Assembly: GCA_030841105.1 (NCBI GenBank)
Contig: JAVEDE010000052.1
Location: 1-64,000 of the forward strand
DNA length: 64,000 nucleotides
Reading direction: 5' to 3'
Origin: Pyrinomonadaceae bacterium
GTDB taxonomy: Bacteria; Acidobacteriota; Blastocatellia; Pyrinomonadales; Pyrinomonadaceae
Numbering within the stretch: the stretch's first letter is position 1; each line of letters begins with the position of its first letter. Under the pieces are notes generated by a model. It did no database searches. It saw nothing but the letters and a program-made list of their open reading frames with translations, and had not been told where the DNA came from. Of the stretch, positions 16,241-25,321 are shown in pieces. The translations under genes and the position numbers were made by a program.

Positions 16241-18001
16241 TCACGCGCGGCTCGCCGCGACCATCACGCCCTCGGCCTGACGCTTGACGATGACGAGCGT
16301 GATGTCGTCACCGGCGGGCGTCCCTTGCGCGAACTTGGTGAGGTCGGCCTCGATCTTGTCGCGGATGCCCGCGGCGGTGGATTCGAGGTAGCGCGCCACC
16401 GTGTTGTAGAGGCGCACGGGGCCGTACTCTTCGCCCGCCGCGTTCTGCGTCTCGGAGACGCCGTCGGAGTAGATGACGAGCGCGTCGCCGGGTTGGAGTT
16501 GCGTGCGGCCTTCGCGGTAGACGGCGTCGGCGACGATGCCCAAGGGGATACCGCCCGCCGCGAGTTGCTCCATCGAGCCACCGGCGTGTGCGATGAGCGG
16601 CGGGTTGTGCCCGGCGTTCAGGAACGAGAGCGAGCCGGTGGCCGGGTCGAGTTCGGCGCAGAAGAGCGTGATGAAACGGTTCATCGGGATCGTCTCGGCG
16701 AGGTAACGGTTGACGGCCGAGATGGTGTCGCCGAGCGCCTTGTGCGCCGGAATCTGCGCGTGCATCGCGGCGTGCAGACTCGACATCAGGAGCGCGGCCG
16801 ACGTGCCCTTGCCCGACACGTCGCCGAGCGCGATGACCATGCGCCCGTCCGGCCGCTCGATGAAGTCGTAGTAGTCGCCGCCGATCTCGTAGCAGGGAAA
16901 ACTGATCCCCTGCATCTCGTAGCCGAGGACGTTCGGCGCGCTGCTCGGCTGGAAGCGTTGTTGAATCTCGCGCGCGAGGTTCAGTTCGCGCTCGAAGCGT
17001 TCGCGCTCCAAGTCCTCTTCCATCAGTCGCGCGTTCTCGACGCGGATGGCCGCGACCGAGGCGAGCGTGGTCAGCACGGTCAAATGATCCTGCGAGAACT
17101 TGGCTTCGGCGAGCGGCGAGTCGGCGTAGATCATGCCGAAGATGCGCTCGCCGACGCCGAGCGGCACGGCCAGCACGGAGCGGATGCCCTGAATCGTCAT
17201 CGTCGAAGACATGAAGCGCGGATCGTGCTGCGCGTCGGAGGTGAGCACGGAGCGACCCTGGCCGACGACCTCTTCGATGATCGAGCGGCTGACGCGCACC
17301 TCGCCCGTCTCCTCGGTGCTGTTGCGAAGTTGGGCGACGCGGATTTTGAGTTCCTTCTGGGCGTCGCGCAGCATGATCAAACAACGCTCGGCGGGCACGG
17401 CCTCGAAGACGAGCGCGACCACTTGCCGGAGCGTCTCGTCGAGCGTGGCGGGCGCGAGCAGCGTGACCGAGACCTTGCTGATCAGCGCGAGCAGATCGCT
17501 CTGCTGGACGGAGTTGGCCGAGGCGGCGCGCGTCGCATTGATGATCGTCCCGGCGGCGGGGCGGGGCTGTTCGGCCGAGCCTTGCGTGCGCGCGTCTTCG
17601 ATGGCTTCGAGCAGGCCGGAGGTCGAACGCTGATCGGAGTTGAGCGCGATGGTCGCTTCGGGGAGCGAGGCGGCGGACGGGTCTGCGATCATGGTCGCGC
17701 CCGCGCCCGCGTCCTTGTCGCGGAAGACGATCTCGGTCTCGCCGATCTGGATGCGCCCGCCCGGCGTGAGCGGGAGCGCGGCCTCCACGCGGTCGCCGTT
17801 GTAGAGCGTGCCGTTGGCCGAACCCAAGTCCTGCAAGACGTAAGCGTCGCCCTCGCGCCGCACCTCGGCGTGGACGCGCGAGGCGAACGGGTCGGGGATG
17901 CACACGTCGTTGCGCGCCGAGCGGCCGATGGTGATGCGCAGGCGACCGAGCGGAAACGTGTCGGGCGAGCGGTCTGGATAGTTAACGATTAAATCAGGCA
18001 T
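16241..18001 (-). CDS. FHA-GAF-SpoIIE protein phosphatase (PP2C type)
   Basis: 586-residue signalling phosphatase. Order: FHA domain (~1-95; GRLRITIGRSARNDVCI, SRVHAEV, DLGSANGTLYNGD), a linker, GAF domain (~190-340), a short coiled coil (RERFERELNLAREIQQRFQP, ~345-365) and a SpoIIE/PP2C catalytic domain (~370-570) with the metal-binding pattern GGDYYDF, ALGDVSGKGTSAALLMSSL and GDDITLVIVK. The FHA domain should read phosphothreonine on a partner, plausibly made by the Ser/Thr kinase 2.5 kb upstream in the same block; the GAF domain suggests a small-molecule or redox input. The ATG at 18001 has no Shine-Dalgarno and directly follows an arm of a repeat hairpin. Targets could be anti-sigma-factor antagonists, as for other SpoIIE proteins, but none is encoded nearby. 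Confidence 0.92.
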   Translation of the reverse strand: MPDLIVNYPDRSPDTFPLGRLRITIGRSARNDVCIPDPFASRVHAEVRREGDAYVLQDLGSANGTLYNGDRVEAALPLTPGGRIQIGETEIVFRDKDAGAGATMIADPSAASLPEATIALNSDQRSTSGLLEAIEDARTQGSAEQPRPAAGTIINATRAASANSVQQSDLLALISKVSVTLLAPATLDETLRQVVALVFEAVPAERCLIMLRDAQKELKIRVAQLRNSTEETGEVRVSRSIIEEVVGQGRSVLTSDAQHDPRFMSSTMTIQGIRSVLAVPLGVGERIFGMIYADSPLAEAKFSQDHLTVLTTLASVAAIRVENARLMEEDLERERFERELNLAREIQQRFQPSSAPNVLGYEMQGISFPCYEIGGDYYDFIERPDGRMVIALGDVSGKGTSAALLMSSLHAAMHAQIPAHKALGDTISAVNRYLAETIPMNRFITLFCAELDPATGSLSFLNAGHNPPLIAHAGGSMEQLAAGGIPLGIVADAVYREGRTQLQPGDALVIYSDGVSETQNAAGEEYGPVRLYNTVARYLESTAAGIRDKIEADLTKFAQGTPAGDDITLVIVKRQAEGVMVAASRA

Positions 18002-18008
18002 ATTTTTA

Positions 18009-18087
18009 AGTGACGAGTGACAGGTGACAAGTGACAAGTCGGAACAAGCATTCTAACTCGTCACTCGTCACTCGTCACTTGTCACTG
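18009..18087. repeat. heptanucleotide repeat hairpin, GTGACRA family
   Basis: Arms 18009-18039 and 18056-18087. The right arm overlaps the last four codons and stop of the minus-strand TPR gene; the left arm stops 8 bp upstream of the phosphatase start (reading on the minus strand). Confidence 0.85.
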
Positions 18088-19868
18088 CTCGGTTGAGTTC
18101 TTCGGCGGTCGAGTTCGCGACCGAGTTGTTCTTCGTAGGTGACGGACTGGGCGCGGAATCTGCCGCGACGGGCGCGGCCGAAATGGACGATGGCGGCGAC
18201 GAGTTCGGCGCGTTTGAGCGCGCGCGGGTCGCGCCCCTCGGCGATGCTCAGGCCGAGGTAATAACTGGCGTCGGAGTTGCCGCGCTCGGCCGCGGCGCGA
18301 AACTCCGCGACGGCCGCCGCGCGGTTCGTCGCCCACAACGAGACGCCGCGCTGGTACTGATCCGAAGGCGAGCCGGAAGAGGCTCGCAAGGGCGTGGCTG
18401 ACGCCGTTGCCGACGACGAATTTTCGGCGCGCGCGTTCGTCGTCGGTTGTGGCGTGGGAGACGCCGAAGAAGTATCGGGCGGACGGTTGACGGCCGCGTC
18501 GCCGTTGCGCGCCGCTGTTGCGGCGTTCGCGCGCGCGGCGTCTGCGGTCTGGGCGGCTTCGTCTGTGGCTTCGTCCGTGGGCGAAGGCGTGGGCTGTCCG
18601 AGTTGTCGCTTGCTCGCGGCGGCGACCTGCGCGTCGGTTGACGTTTCGGCGAGGCGTCGGTAGATGACGCGCGCGTCGTTCGTGCGACCGGAGAGGCGCA
18701 GCGCGTCGGCATAGGCCAACTGCACCGAGTCGCGCGCGAGCGCGGCGGGCGACGCTTCGCCGAGGCCGCGATAGGATTCAAGCGCGTCGTCGTACAGCCC
18801 TTCGGCGAACTGCGCCGAGGCGAGACTGCGCCACGACTCCGCATCATTGGGCGCGAGTCGCGTCGTGACCCGCAACTCCTCGACGGCCTCGCGCCGCGAA
18901 CCGTTCGCTAAGAGCAGGCGCGCGAGCCGACGGTGCGGCTCGGCGTCGGCCGGGTCGAGCACGGCCGCCTCGCGCAGACGCGCCAGAGCCTCCGACGTGT
19001 TGCCGGAAGCGATGAGCGTGTCTGCCTCGACCAACTTCGCCTGCACCAGTTGCTTCGGATCGGCGGCGGGTGTCGCGGCCTCGGCGACGGCGGGCGGCGG
19101 AGTCTCGGAGGCGCGACGCAAGCCCCGCGCGCCGAACCAGACGGCGACGGCCACGCAACCGATGACGACGATTGACAACAACGCCAGCCCCATCCCCAAC
19201 CACACACGGAACGCGCGCCGCTCGTTCGGCTGCGCCGCCGGACGCGTGACGGCGGCGGTGGGCGTCGTCACTGGTGGCGGCGTTTGCAAAGAGCCGGTGG
19301 GAGACAGTGTGACCTGTTGCGGCGTGCTGTTGAATTGCGGTTTGTTGTTCGCGCGCGTGGTGGCGAAAGTGTTGGCGTCTGCATCAGCGGGCAGACGCGA
19401 AGTGAGCGGCCGCACGTTGATCGTGATCTGTGTCTGTTCGGGATCAATGTCGCCGTCGCCGCCGGGGGCGTAGTTGTGCGGCGAGTCGGCGGGAAGAGTT
19501 CCGGCCTGATGCGCGTGCGAAGCGTGATGCACTCCGCGCCCGTCGCGCGTGGAGGCGAACTGCTGGTCGTCGCCGGAGTTGCCCGCATCATTGTCGCCGA
19601 CTTCGCCGGTCGGCGTGCCGCGTCGCCAGAGATCGTACATCTCTTCGTGCGAGACTTCGGAGGTGTGCGTCGTCGTGGCGGCGGGGTGCGGGGCGACGAT
19701 CTCGTCCGTCGTGTTCTGGTCGGAGAGCGGGACGGTGGCGGCGATGGGCGAGACGTTCCCGCCGGTGTCGCCCGCCGCGCCGAGTCGTTTGAGCGGCGCG
19801 CCGCAGTGGCGGCAGTAGCGCGCGTCGGGCGGAGCCAGAACATCGCAACTGGGACAAGTCTTCGTCAT
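18075..19868 (-). CDS. zinc-ribbon, single-pass membrane protein with TPR/Sel1-like repeats
   Basis: 597 residues. An N-terminal zinc ribbon (CPSCDVLAPPDARYCRHC, residues 5-22) is followed by a long disordered Thr/Asp/Pro-rich region, a transmembrane helix near 223-248 (LGMGLALLSIVVIGCVAVAV), tetratricopeptide repeats at ~275-420 (ASGNTSEALARLREAAVLDP, GSRREAVEELRVTTRLAP, GLYDDALESYRG), a second disordered Ala/Thr/Pro linker, and a Sel1-like repeat near the C-terminus (AAVAEFRAAAERGNSDASYY). This domain order puts the zinc ribbon in the cytoplasm and the TPRs outside or the reverse. It probably serves as a scaffold for the kinase/phosphatase set around it. The C-terminal codons overlap a repeat arm. 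Function beyond this is not known. Confidence 0.85.
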   Translation of the reverse strand: MTKTCPSCDVLAPPDARYCRHCGAPLKRLGAAGDTGGNVSPIAATVPLSDQNTTDEIVAPHPAATTTHTSEVSHEEMYDLWRRGTPTGEVGDNDAGNSGDDQQFASTRDGRGVHHASHAHQAGTLPADSPHNYAPGGDGDIDPEQTQITINVRPLTSRLPADADANTFATTRANNKPQFNSTPQQVTLSPTGSLQTPPPVTTPTAAVTRPAAQPNERRAFRVWLGMGLALLSIVVIGCVAVAVWFGARGLRRASETPPPAVAEAATPAADPKQLVQAKLVEADTLIASGNTSEALARLREAAVLDPADAEPHRRLARLLLANGSRREAVEELRVTTRLAPNDAESWRSLASAQFAEGLYDDALESYRGLGEASPAALARDSVQLAYADALRLSGRTNDARVIYRRLAETSTDAQVAAASKRQLGQPTPSPTDEATDEAAQTADAARANAATAARNGDAAVNRPPDTSSASPTPQPTTNARAENSSSATASATPLRASSGSPSDQYQRGVSLWATNRAAAVAEFRAAAERGNSDASYYLGLSIAEGRDPRALKRAELVAAIVHFGRARRGRFRAQSVTYEEQLGRELDRRRTQPSSDK

Positions 19869-19898
19869 CCGTCTCCTCTTAAAAGTGAGTTTGGAATG

Positions 19899-20432
19899 TC
19901 AGCGCGCCCGCGGGCGTGTGCCGTCGCCGAGCGTGCGGACGACGACCGTGCCGGCGATGCGGTCGTGCAGCGCGCGACCTTCGGCGTCGAAGGCGGCGAG
20001 GAGAAATCCGAGGCCGAGGGTGAGGAGAGAAATTAGATAGCCGACGGTGTGGCGCAACGTGGCGCGGCCGAAGCCGAGCCGCTCGCCGTTCAGTCGCTCG
20101 ATGCGCAAGCCCGTCGCCCACTTGCCGACGGTCGTCCCGGTGAAGACGGGCAGCACGAGAAAGTTGAAGAGCAGCACGCCGAGACTCAAGAGGTAGCCGA
20201 TGCCGAGCGTCGCCTCGCCCGTCAGGCTGACGCTGCCGCCGAGCGTGCGCGCGAAGAGCGTGGCGAACGCGACGATGGCGACGACGAGCGTGTAATCAAC
20301 GAGCAGCGCGCCGCACCTGAGCGAGAAGGGCGCGCGCACCCTGCGCCGCCGCGCCTCCACCACGACGACGCCGCGCTCACCCACCCGCCGCTGCTGCTCG
20401 CGCTCGGCCAGACTCGCTTCCATCTGTGTCAT
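19899..20432 (-). CDS. RDD family membrane protein
   Basis: 177 residues with the RDD pattern: an Arg followed by a transmembrane helix containing Asp (RVRAPFSLRCGALLVDYTLVVAIVAFATLF, written here in parts), a second helix (~95-118, IGYLLSLGVLLFNFLVLPV), the conserved GTTVGKWATGLRI loop and a third helix (~150-167, TVGYLISLLTLGLGFLLAA) with a final DxxxRALHDRIAGTVVV motif. RDD proteins are linked to ion or compatible-solute transport in a few cases but mostly uncharacterised. It lies inside the signalling block, between the zinc-ribbon TPR gene and the kinase gene. Confidence 0.88.
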   Translation of the reverse strand: MTQMEASLAEREQQRRVGERGVVVVEARRRRVRAPFSLRCGALLVDYTLVVAIVAFATLFARTLGGSVSLTGEATLGIGYLLSLGVLLFNFLVLPVFTGTTVGKWATGLRIERLNGERLGFGRATLRHTVGYLISLLTLGLGFLLAAFDAEGRALHDRIAGTVVVRTLGDGTRPRAR

Positions 20433-20445
20433 TGTAAAAACGTCC

Positions 20446-20557
20446 GTGGTCAGTTGTCAGTGGCCGGTTGTTTCCTCTTGCCCAAGTTGAAACCTTCATC
20501 TTTAGGACACTGCTGGCGAAGCCACATGCAACGGACAACTGACCGCGGGCAACTGTC
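20446..20557. repeat. repeat hairpin, CAACTGAC family
   Basis: Left arm 20446-20470 (GTCAGTTGTCAGTGG type), right arm 20531-20557 (ACAACTGACCGCGGG type), loop about 60 nt. The right arm touches the stop codon of the kinase gene; the left arm ends 13 bp upstream of the RDD start on the minus strand. Confidence 0.7.
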
Positions 20558-22614
20558 TATCCGATCAAAAAGTGGAGTGTGGTTTCGCCGAGACGCAACT
20601 TGTCGCCGCTTTCGAGCGCGCGCGGCTGGTGCGGCGCGAGTCGCAAGTTGTCGTTCAAGACCGTCCCGTTGACCGAGCCGAGGTCTTCGACGAGGTACAC
20701 GTCACCTTTGCGGAAGATGCGCGCGTGGCGGCGCGAGATCTTGGTCTGCGGATCAAACTTCGACAGGTCAACCTCCGGGAAAATTTGCGAATGCGGGTCG
20801 CTCCGCCCGATGTGGCTCGACTCCTTGTGCAACTGGAACGACGAATCGAGTTCGGTTGTTCCCATCACGACGAGTTTGGCCGTCGCGCGCGCCGTCCGCA
20901 AGGCCGCGCTTGCCACGGCGAGCGGCTGGCGTTGACCGCAGTGGGCGCAGTACACGTCGTCGTAGGCGATGCGCCCGCCGCAGAAGCCGCAGTAGACCAT
21001 CTCCACCTGCATCGTCTTCATGCCGCCGCGGTCGCCCTGCGCCGCGCCGTAGGTGACCGCCCCGGCGCGGAGTTTTTCGAGGTGCGCCGAGAGCGCGTCG
21101 CGCAACTCGGCCGCCGAGCGGAAACGATCTTCGGGCTTGTAGCCGACGGCGCGCATCAGGATCGCCTCCATCTCGTTCGAGAGCGAGGGCGCGATCTGGC
21201 GCGGGCGCGGGTTCTTGTTGAAGTCGAAGATGAGGAGCGGGTTGTCCTGCGGGTCTGTCCCGGTCAGGAGGTGAAACATCGTCGCGCCCAGAGAGTAGAT
21301 GTCGGAGCGCGGTTCGACCTTGCCGCTGAAAAGTTCGGGCGGCGCGTAGCCCATCGTGCCGACGGCCGTGACGCCCTTCTCCTGCACGGAGACCCAGCGC
21401 GCGATGCCGAAGTCAATGAGCATGACGCGGCCGCTGTTGCCGTCAATCATCAGGTTGGCGGGTTTGAGATCGCGGTAGATGATCGGCGGGTTGCGGCGGT
21501 GGAGGTATTCGAGCACGTCCGCGACCTGACACGCCCAATCGGTGACGGTCTTCTCGTCAATGCGGCCGCCGGGGGCGTTGCGGAGGCGCGCGAGAAAGTC
21601 GCCGCCGGAGATGTATTTCATGACGAGATAGAAGCGCGCCGCCTCGTCGTCGTAGAAGTAATCGTAGATGGTCGGGATCGAGGAGTGTTCGAGCGCGGCG
21701 AGAAGCATTGACTCGCGCTTGAAGTCGTTGATGGCCTTCTCGTGCTGCGACTCGTCAATGTTCGACTGGATCATCTCTTTGACGGCGCGCGGCTGGTCGC
21801 CGAGGTTGCGATCCTTGGCGAGGTAGACCGCGCCCATCCCGCCGCCGCCGATGCGCCGCACGATCTCGTAACGCCCGTAGAGGATCGTGCCGGGGTCGAG
21901 TTGCTTGGCCTGATGGCGCAGACGCCCCGTCGAGCCGGAACGCGACGTGCCGCCCACGGCGTTCGTCCGGTTGCCGCCGACGCTGCCGCTACTGCCCTCG
22001 CCACCCGTCACGCGTTTACTCTCCGCCGACGGCAACACCGTCTCGCCCGTCCGGTGTGCTGCGCCCTCACTTACCACATCGCCCGCCGTTCCCGAAGGAG
22101 ACGCCGCGCCGCCCGCTTCCGCCAAATCTTTCGACTCTGCAAACGACTCCACGGCCGACCCCGTGCCCGTCGCGTTCGCACTCACCTCAACCCCCGGTTC
22201 GGGCGTTGACGACTCGACAACTCCCTCTTGCTCCGCCGACACAGGCGCAGGCTCATCGCTAACCGCTTGCGCCGCCCGCCCGCCTTCGAGCGGGGCAGAC
22301 TCATCCTGCGCCGCTGCCGCCTCAATGGCGCGCTCGCCTTCGGGTGGCGCGGATGCTACCGGCGCGGACGCCGATGCGGCGGCGCGCTCCCGCTCTTCGT
22401 CCGGCTCATTTTCTGATGCGGGTTCAGGCGCGGGTTCGAACGCGGGCGCAGAGGCCGCGCCGAGCGAGAAGGCCACCGCCGCGTCCGCTGCCGACGGCGA
22501 AGAGACGGCATCCGCTGCGGGCGCACCCGTCCCCTGCGCCAGCGGTGTGCCGCAGTCGCCGCAGAAACGATCCGAGGGCGTAACTTCCGCCCCGCATTTT
22601 GGACAAGAGGACAT
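20557..22614 (-). CDS. Ser/Thr protein kinase with zinc ribbons and C-terminal FHA domain
   Basis: 685 residues. Zinc ribbon at the N-terminus (CPKCGAEVTPSDRFCGDC), a ~190-residue disordered Ala/Glu/Ser-rich region, then a complete kinase domain (~235-500): glycine loop GGGGMGAVYLA, AVKE lysine, RDLKPANLMID catalytic loop, DFG and APE (YAPPELF), so it should be active. After it a second zinc ribbon (CGFCGGRIAYDDVYCAHC) and an FHA domain (~600-685; SHIGRSDPHSQ, SRRHARIF, DLGSVNGTVLND). The kinase is soluble (no transmembrane helix), unlike PknB types. Kinase and FHA in one chain suggest docking to its own phosphorylated partners, such as the neighbouring zinc-ribbon proteins. ATG at 22614 is used; a GTG three bases earlier is equally possible. 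Confidence 0.94.
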   Translation of the reverse strand: MSSCPKCGAEVTPSDRFCGDCGTPLAQGTGAPAADAVSSPSAADAAVAFSLGAASAPAFEPAPEPASENEPDEERERAAASASAPVASAPPEGERAIEAAAAQDESAPLEGGRAAQAVSDEPAPVSAEQEGVVESSTPEPGVEVSANATGTGSAVESFAESKDLAEAGGAASPSGTAGDVVSEGAAHRTGETVLPSAESKRVTGGEGSSGSVGGNRTNAVGGTSRSGSTGRLRHQAKQLDPGTILYGRYEIVRRIGGGGMGAVYLAKDRNLGDQPRAVKEMIQSNIDESQHEKAINDFKRESMLLAALEHSSIPTIYDYFYDDEAARFYLVMKYISGGDFLARLRNAPGGRIDEKTVTDWACQVADVLEYLHRRNPPIIYRDLKPANLMIDGNSGRVMLIDFGIARWVSVQEKGVTAVGTMGYAPPELFSGKVEPRSDIYSLGATMFHLLTGTDPQDNPLLIFDFNKNPRPRQIAPSLSNEMEAILMRAVGYKPEDRFRSAAELRDALSAHLEKLRAGAVTYGAAQGDRGGMKTMQVEMVYCGFCGGRIAYDDVYCAHCGQRQPLAVASAALRTARATAKLVVMGTTELDSSFQLHKESSHIGRSDPHSQIFPEVDLSKFDPQTKISRRHARIFRKGDVYLVEDLGSVNGTVLNDNLRLAPHQPRALESGDKLRLGETTLHFLIG

Positions 22615-22628
22615 CACACAATCTTCGG

Positions 22629-22719
22629 GAGACAGAACTCAGGAATCAGAATACAGAAGTCGGAATCAAAGCGAGCAGTTTTTATTCTGACTCCTGAGTT
22701 CTGTCTTCTGAGTTCTCTC
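22629..22719. repeat. heptanucleotide-type repeat hairpin, CAGAATNC/GAACTCAG family
   Basis: Left arm 22629-22667 (units like GAATCAG, AATACAG, AAGTCGG), right arm 22684-22719 (TTCTGAC, TCCTGAG, TTCTGTC). It separates the FHA protein gene from the kinase gene. Confidence 0.75.
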
Positions 22720-22721
22720 CC

Positions 22722-23423
22722 CTACTGCATCACATGAAACCGTAAAAACGTCTTACCGATGATGATCTCATCGCCATCGTTCAGGGGTTGGCGGTCGCCG
22801 GGGAGCAGGCGTCGGCCGCGGTTGATAAAAGTGCCGTTGGTCGAACCCAAATCTTCGATGTAATACTGCCCGCTGCGGCGCGTGATGCGCGCGTGGCGGC
22901 GCGAGACTTTCGCTTCGGGATCGTCCGAGTCGAGGTCTACGTCGGGGAAGATGCCGCTGTCGGCATCCCAACGCCCGATGTAGGCTTCGTCCTCGTGGAC
23001 GGGAAACTCTTTCCCCGCCGAACGCCCTCGATTGATGACGAGCGCGGCGTGCGCGACGTGTGCGCTACTACTGCCTCCTCCGCTCGCTCCGCCGCGCGAT
23101 GGCGTCGCCGCCGACGCCGTGCGCGACGCGGCCGAAGCCCTGAGGGCAGAGGCCGCATCCGAGATGACGACGGGCGTCGCGCCGTCGCCGCCCCCGTCGT
23201 GTTTCGTCGGCGCGTCGGGCGAGATGACTTCGGAAGACGTGGCCGCGGACGCCGCTGCTGCGGCGGCGTCACCCACGAGCGTCACGGGTTTACTGAGCAT
23301 TTGCAGGATGGGCGTCCGCCCCTCGGCGCGCGCCGACCCGGCGGCCGAGAGCGGCAGCCCGCACTCGTCGCAGTATTGCGCGCCGTCCACATTCTCCGTC
23401 TGGCATCGCTCGCAGGTGATCAT
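22722..23423 (-). CDS. zinc-ribbon FHA-domain protein
   Basis: 233 residues: zinc ribbon (CERCQTENVDGAQYCDEC, 4-21), a ~110-residue low-complexity Ala/Ser/Gly linker and a C-terminal FHA domain (~135-233) with IGRWDAD, SRRHARITRR and DLGSTNGTFINRG. The FHA ends ...FLRFHVMQ at the stop. It is the first gene of the minus-strand signalling block and probably a phosphothreonine-binding partner of the kinase. The paired zinc ribbon/FHA layout is shared with the kinase and suggests they arose by domain shuffling. It has no clear Shine-Dalgarno. Confidence 0.88.
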   Translation of the reverse strand: MITCERCQTENVDGAQYCDECGLPLSAAGSARAEGRTPILQMLSKPVTLVGDAAAAAASAATSSEVISPDAPTKHDGGGDGATPVVISDAASALRASAASRTASAATPSRGGASGGGSSSAHVAHAALVINRGRSAGKEFPVHEDEAYIGRWDADSGIFPDVDLDSDDPEAKVSRRHARITRRSGQYYIEDLGSTNGTFINRGRRLLPGDRQPLNDGDEIIIGKTFLRFHVMQ

Positions 23424-23495
23424 GGCCTCACAGTCGCCCGGGTCGCAACCAACACGTAACTAATACACGGACGGATTGTAGCGCGAAACGGAAAA

Positions 23496-23583
23496 GATGG
23501 TAAATGGTCAATGGTGAATGGTGAATGGTGAATGGGTCAGAACTGTTTTTCTCCATTGACCATTGACCATTGACCATTGACCA
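23496..23583. repeat. heptanucleotide repeat hairpin, AATGGTG family
   Basis: Left arm 23496-23539 contains four clean AATGGTS heptamers; right arm 23552-23583 has CATTGAC heptamers in tandem. Spacer about 12 nt. It lies in the divergent 320-bp gap between the FHA gene and the efflux operon. Confidence 0.85.
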
Positions 23584-23635
23584 GCGGGCAAATCCGAGAT
23601 TTTGAAACTGTTTTCACTACCGTGACGTAAAAGGT

Positions 23636-23663
23636 TTGACGGTACAGGCGTTATAGTTATAGC
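23636..23663 (+). promoter_or_regulatory. sigma70-type promoter of the efflux operon
   Basis: TTGACG (23636-23641), 16-bp spacer, TATAGC (23658-23663), starting about 75 nt before the adaptor gene. A nearby TTATAGT overlap could serve as an alternative -10. Confidence 0.45.
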
Positions 23664-23743
23664 AGCGATTTCGCTTGGCCGCGCAGTTGTTCATTTCGCC
23701 CCGACGAACGCTTGATCCCCTAGTTAAAGGAAGTGGAAGACGT

Positions 23744-25306
23744 ATGGCTCTGAGCCGGAAGAAGAAAATTATCATTGCGGTGGCGGCCGTGGCCGTCGTC
23801 GCCCTCGTCGTGATCGTCAGCATCGCCGCCGGGCGCAAGGACGAACCGGAAGTGACGGTCGTGAAAGTGCAGGTGCGCCCCGAACTGCGCTCGACCGTGA
23901 CGGCTTCGGGCGAGGTGCGCCCCGTTAAGTTCATCAACCTGACGAGCGAAGTCAACGGGCGCATCGAAGAGATTTTCGTTAACCCCGGCGACGCCGTGAC
24001 GCTCGGCCAGCCGCTCGTGCGCCTCGACCCGACGCAGTTGCAGTCTTCGCAGGAAGCGCAGACGGCGGGCGTGCAGGTCGCCATCAGCGACGTGCAGAAC
24101 GCGCGCTCGTCCGTCACCGCCGCCGAGAACAACGTCTCGCAGGCGCAGCAAGGGCTGACCGTGGCCGAGGCCGGTCTATCGCAGGCGCGGCAGGGCGTCG
24201 TCACCTCGCAGACGAGCGTGGATCGCGCGCAGGTTGATCTCAACACCGCGCAGCGCGAACTGAAACGGCAGACCGACCTCGTCGAAGCGGGCGTCTCCTC
24301 GCGCTTCGAGTACGACGCGGCGCGCGACCGTCTGGAACAGGCGCAGGTCGCCCTGCGCACGGCGCAGGCGCAACTGCAACAGCAACGCATCGCGGTGGAA
24401 GAATCGCGCGCGCGTGTCAACCAGCAAAAAGTTTCCGTGCGCGACGCGCAGATCGGCGTGCAGCGCGCGCGCACGGGCGTCGCTTCGAGCGAGGCGCGCG
24501 TCAACCAGCAACAGGCCATCCTGCGCGGCCAGTCGAGCCAACGCTCGAAGGCCACGCAACTGTCGCCCCTGACGGGCGTCGTCGCCGACATCCCCGCGCG
24601 CCAGGGACAGTTCGCGCTTGCCAACCTGACCTCTACGCCGCTCATGACCATCGCCGACATGTCCACGATCAACGTCGAAGTCAACGTTGACGAGACGGAG
24701 ATCGGCAACGTCGAGGTCGGCCAGCAGGCGAAGGTGAAGATTGACGCGCTCGGCGAGAAAGAGGTCGAGGGCACGGTGACGCAGAAGAACCCGCTCGCCG
24801 TCGGCAAGTCCGACACGCAAGGCGGCGGTCTTCAGAACCGCGTGAACGTGCAGGAGGCGAAAGAGTTCAAAGTCATCGTCGAACTCAAGAACATGCCCGA
24901 TGACGTGCGCAACGCACTGCGCCCCGGCATGACCGCCACGGCCAACATCACGACGAAGACGAAACAGAACGTCCTCGCCGTGCCCTTGCAGGCCGTGATC
25001 GAGAAAGCCCCGCCGACGCCCACGCCCGCCCCCGGCGCGGCCGCCCCCGCGCCGACCGCGCAGGGCGAGAAGGCGAAAGAGATCAAGGGCGTCTACGTGC
25101 TCGAAGGCAATAAGGTGAAGTTCCTCGAAGTCCAGACGGGCATCACGGGCGAGTCCGACATCGAGATCGTGAGCGGCCTCAAAGAAGGCTTGGAAGTCAT
25201 CACCGGCCCCAGCCGCGTGCTCCGCACTTTGAAGGAGAACGCGAGCGTGAAGAAACAGACGCGCGCCCCCGGCGCGGGCGACGGCAAGGCCGGCGAGAGC
25301 AAGTAA
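23744..25306 (+). CDS. MacA/HlyD-type efflux periplasmic adaptor subunit
   Basis: 520 residues; membrane-fusion protein that bridges an inner-membrane ABC transporter to an outer-membrane channel. One N-terminal transmembrane helix (IIIAVAAVAVVALVVIVSIA, ~8-27), a biotinyl/lipoyl-like half-domain (EVRPVKFINLTSEVNGRIEE, written near 55-75), a long alpha-hairpin of heptad Q/A/E pattern (~100-280), the second lipoyl half (ATQLSPLTGVVADIPARQGQ), beta-barrel and a C-terminal domain with a Pro/Ala-rich insertion near 420-440. AAGGAAG precedes the ATG. It is the first gene of a four-gene operon with the ATPase (15 bp on) and two permeases. No outer-membrane TolC-like gene lies here. Confidence 0.93.
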   Translation: MALSRKKKIIIAVAAVAVVALVVIVSIAAGRKDEPEVTVVKVQVRPELRSTVTASGEVRPVKFINLTSEVNGRIEEIFVNPGDAVTLGQPLVRLDPTQLQSSQEAQTAGVQVAISDVQNARSSVTAAENNVSQAQQGLTVAEAGLSQARQGVVTSQTSVDRAQVDLNTAQRELKRQTDLVEAGVSSRFEYDAARDRLEQAQVALRTAQAQLQQQRIAVEESRARVNQQKVSVRDAQIGVQRARTGVASSEARVNQQQAILRGQSSQRSKATQLSPLTGVVADIPARQGQFALANLTSTPLMTIADMSTINVEVNVDETEIGNVEVGQQAKVKIDALGEKEVEGTVTQKNPLAVGKSDTQGGGLQNRVNVQEAKEFKVIVELKNMPDDVRNALRPGMTATANITTKTKQNVLAVPLQAVIEKAPPTPTPAPGAAAPAPTAQGEKAKEIKGVYVLEGNKVKFLEVQTGITGESDIEIVSGLKEGLEVITGPSRVLRTLKENASVKKQTRAPGAGDGKAGESK

Positions 25307-25321
25307 GGCGAGAGTGAGTTT

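Noticed and set aside
16325-17992. Plus-strand open frame of 555 codons opposite the FHA-SpoIIE gene
   Set aside because: Same mirror effect; composition is low-complexity Arg/Val/Asp and the opposite strand holds FHA, GAF and SpoIIE motifs.
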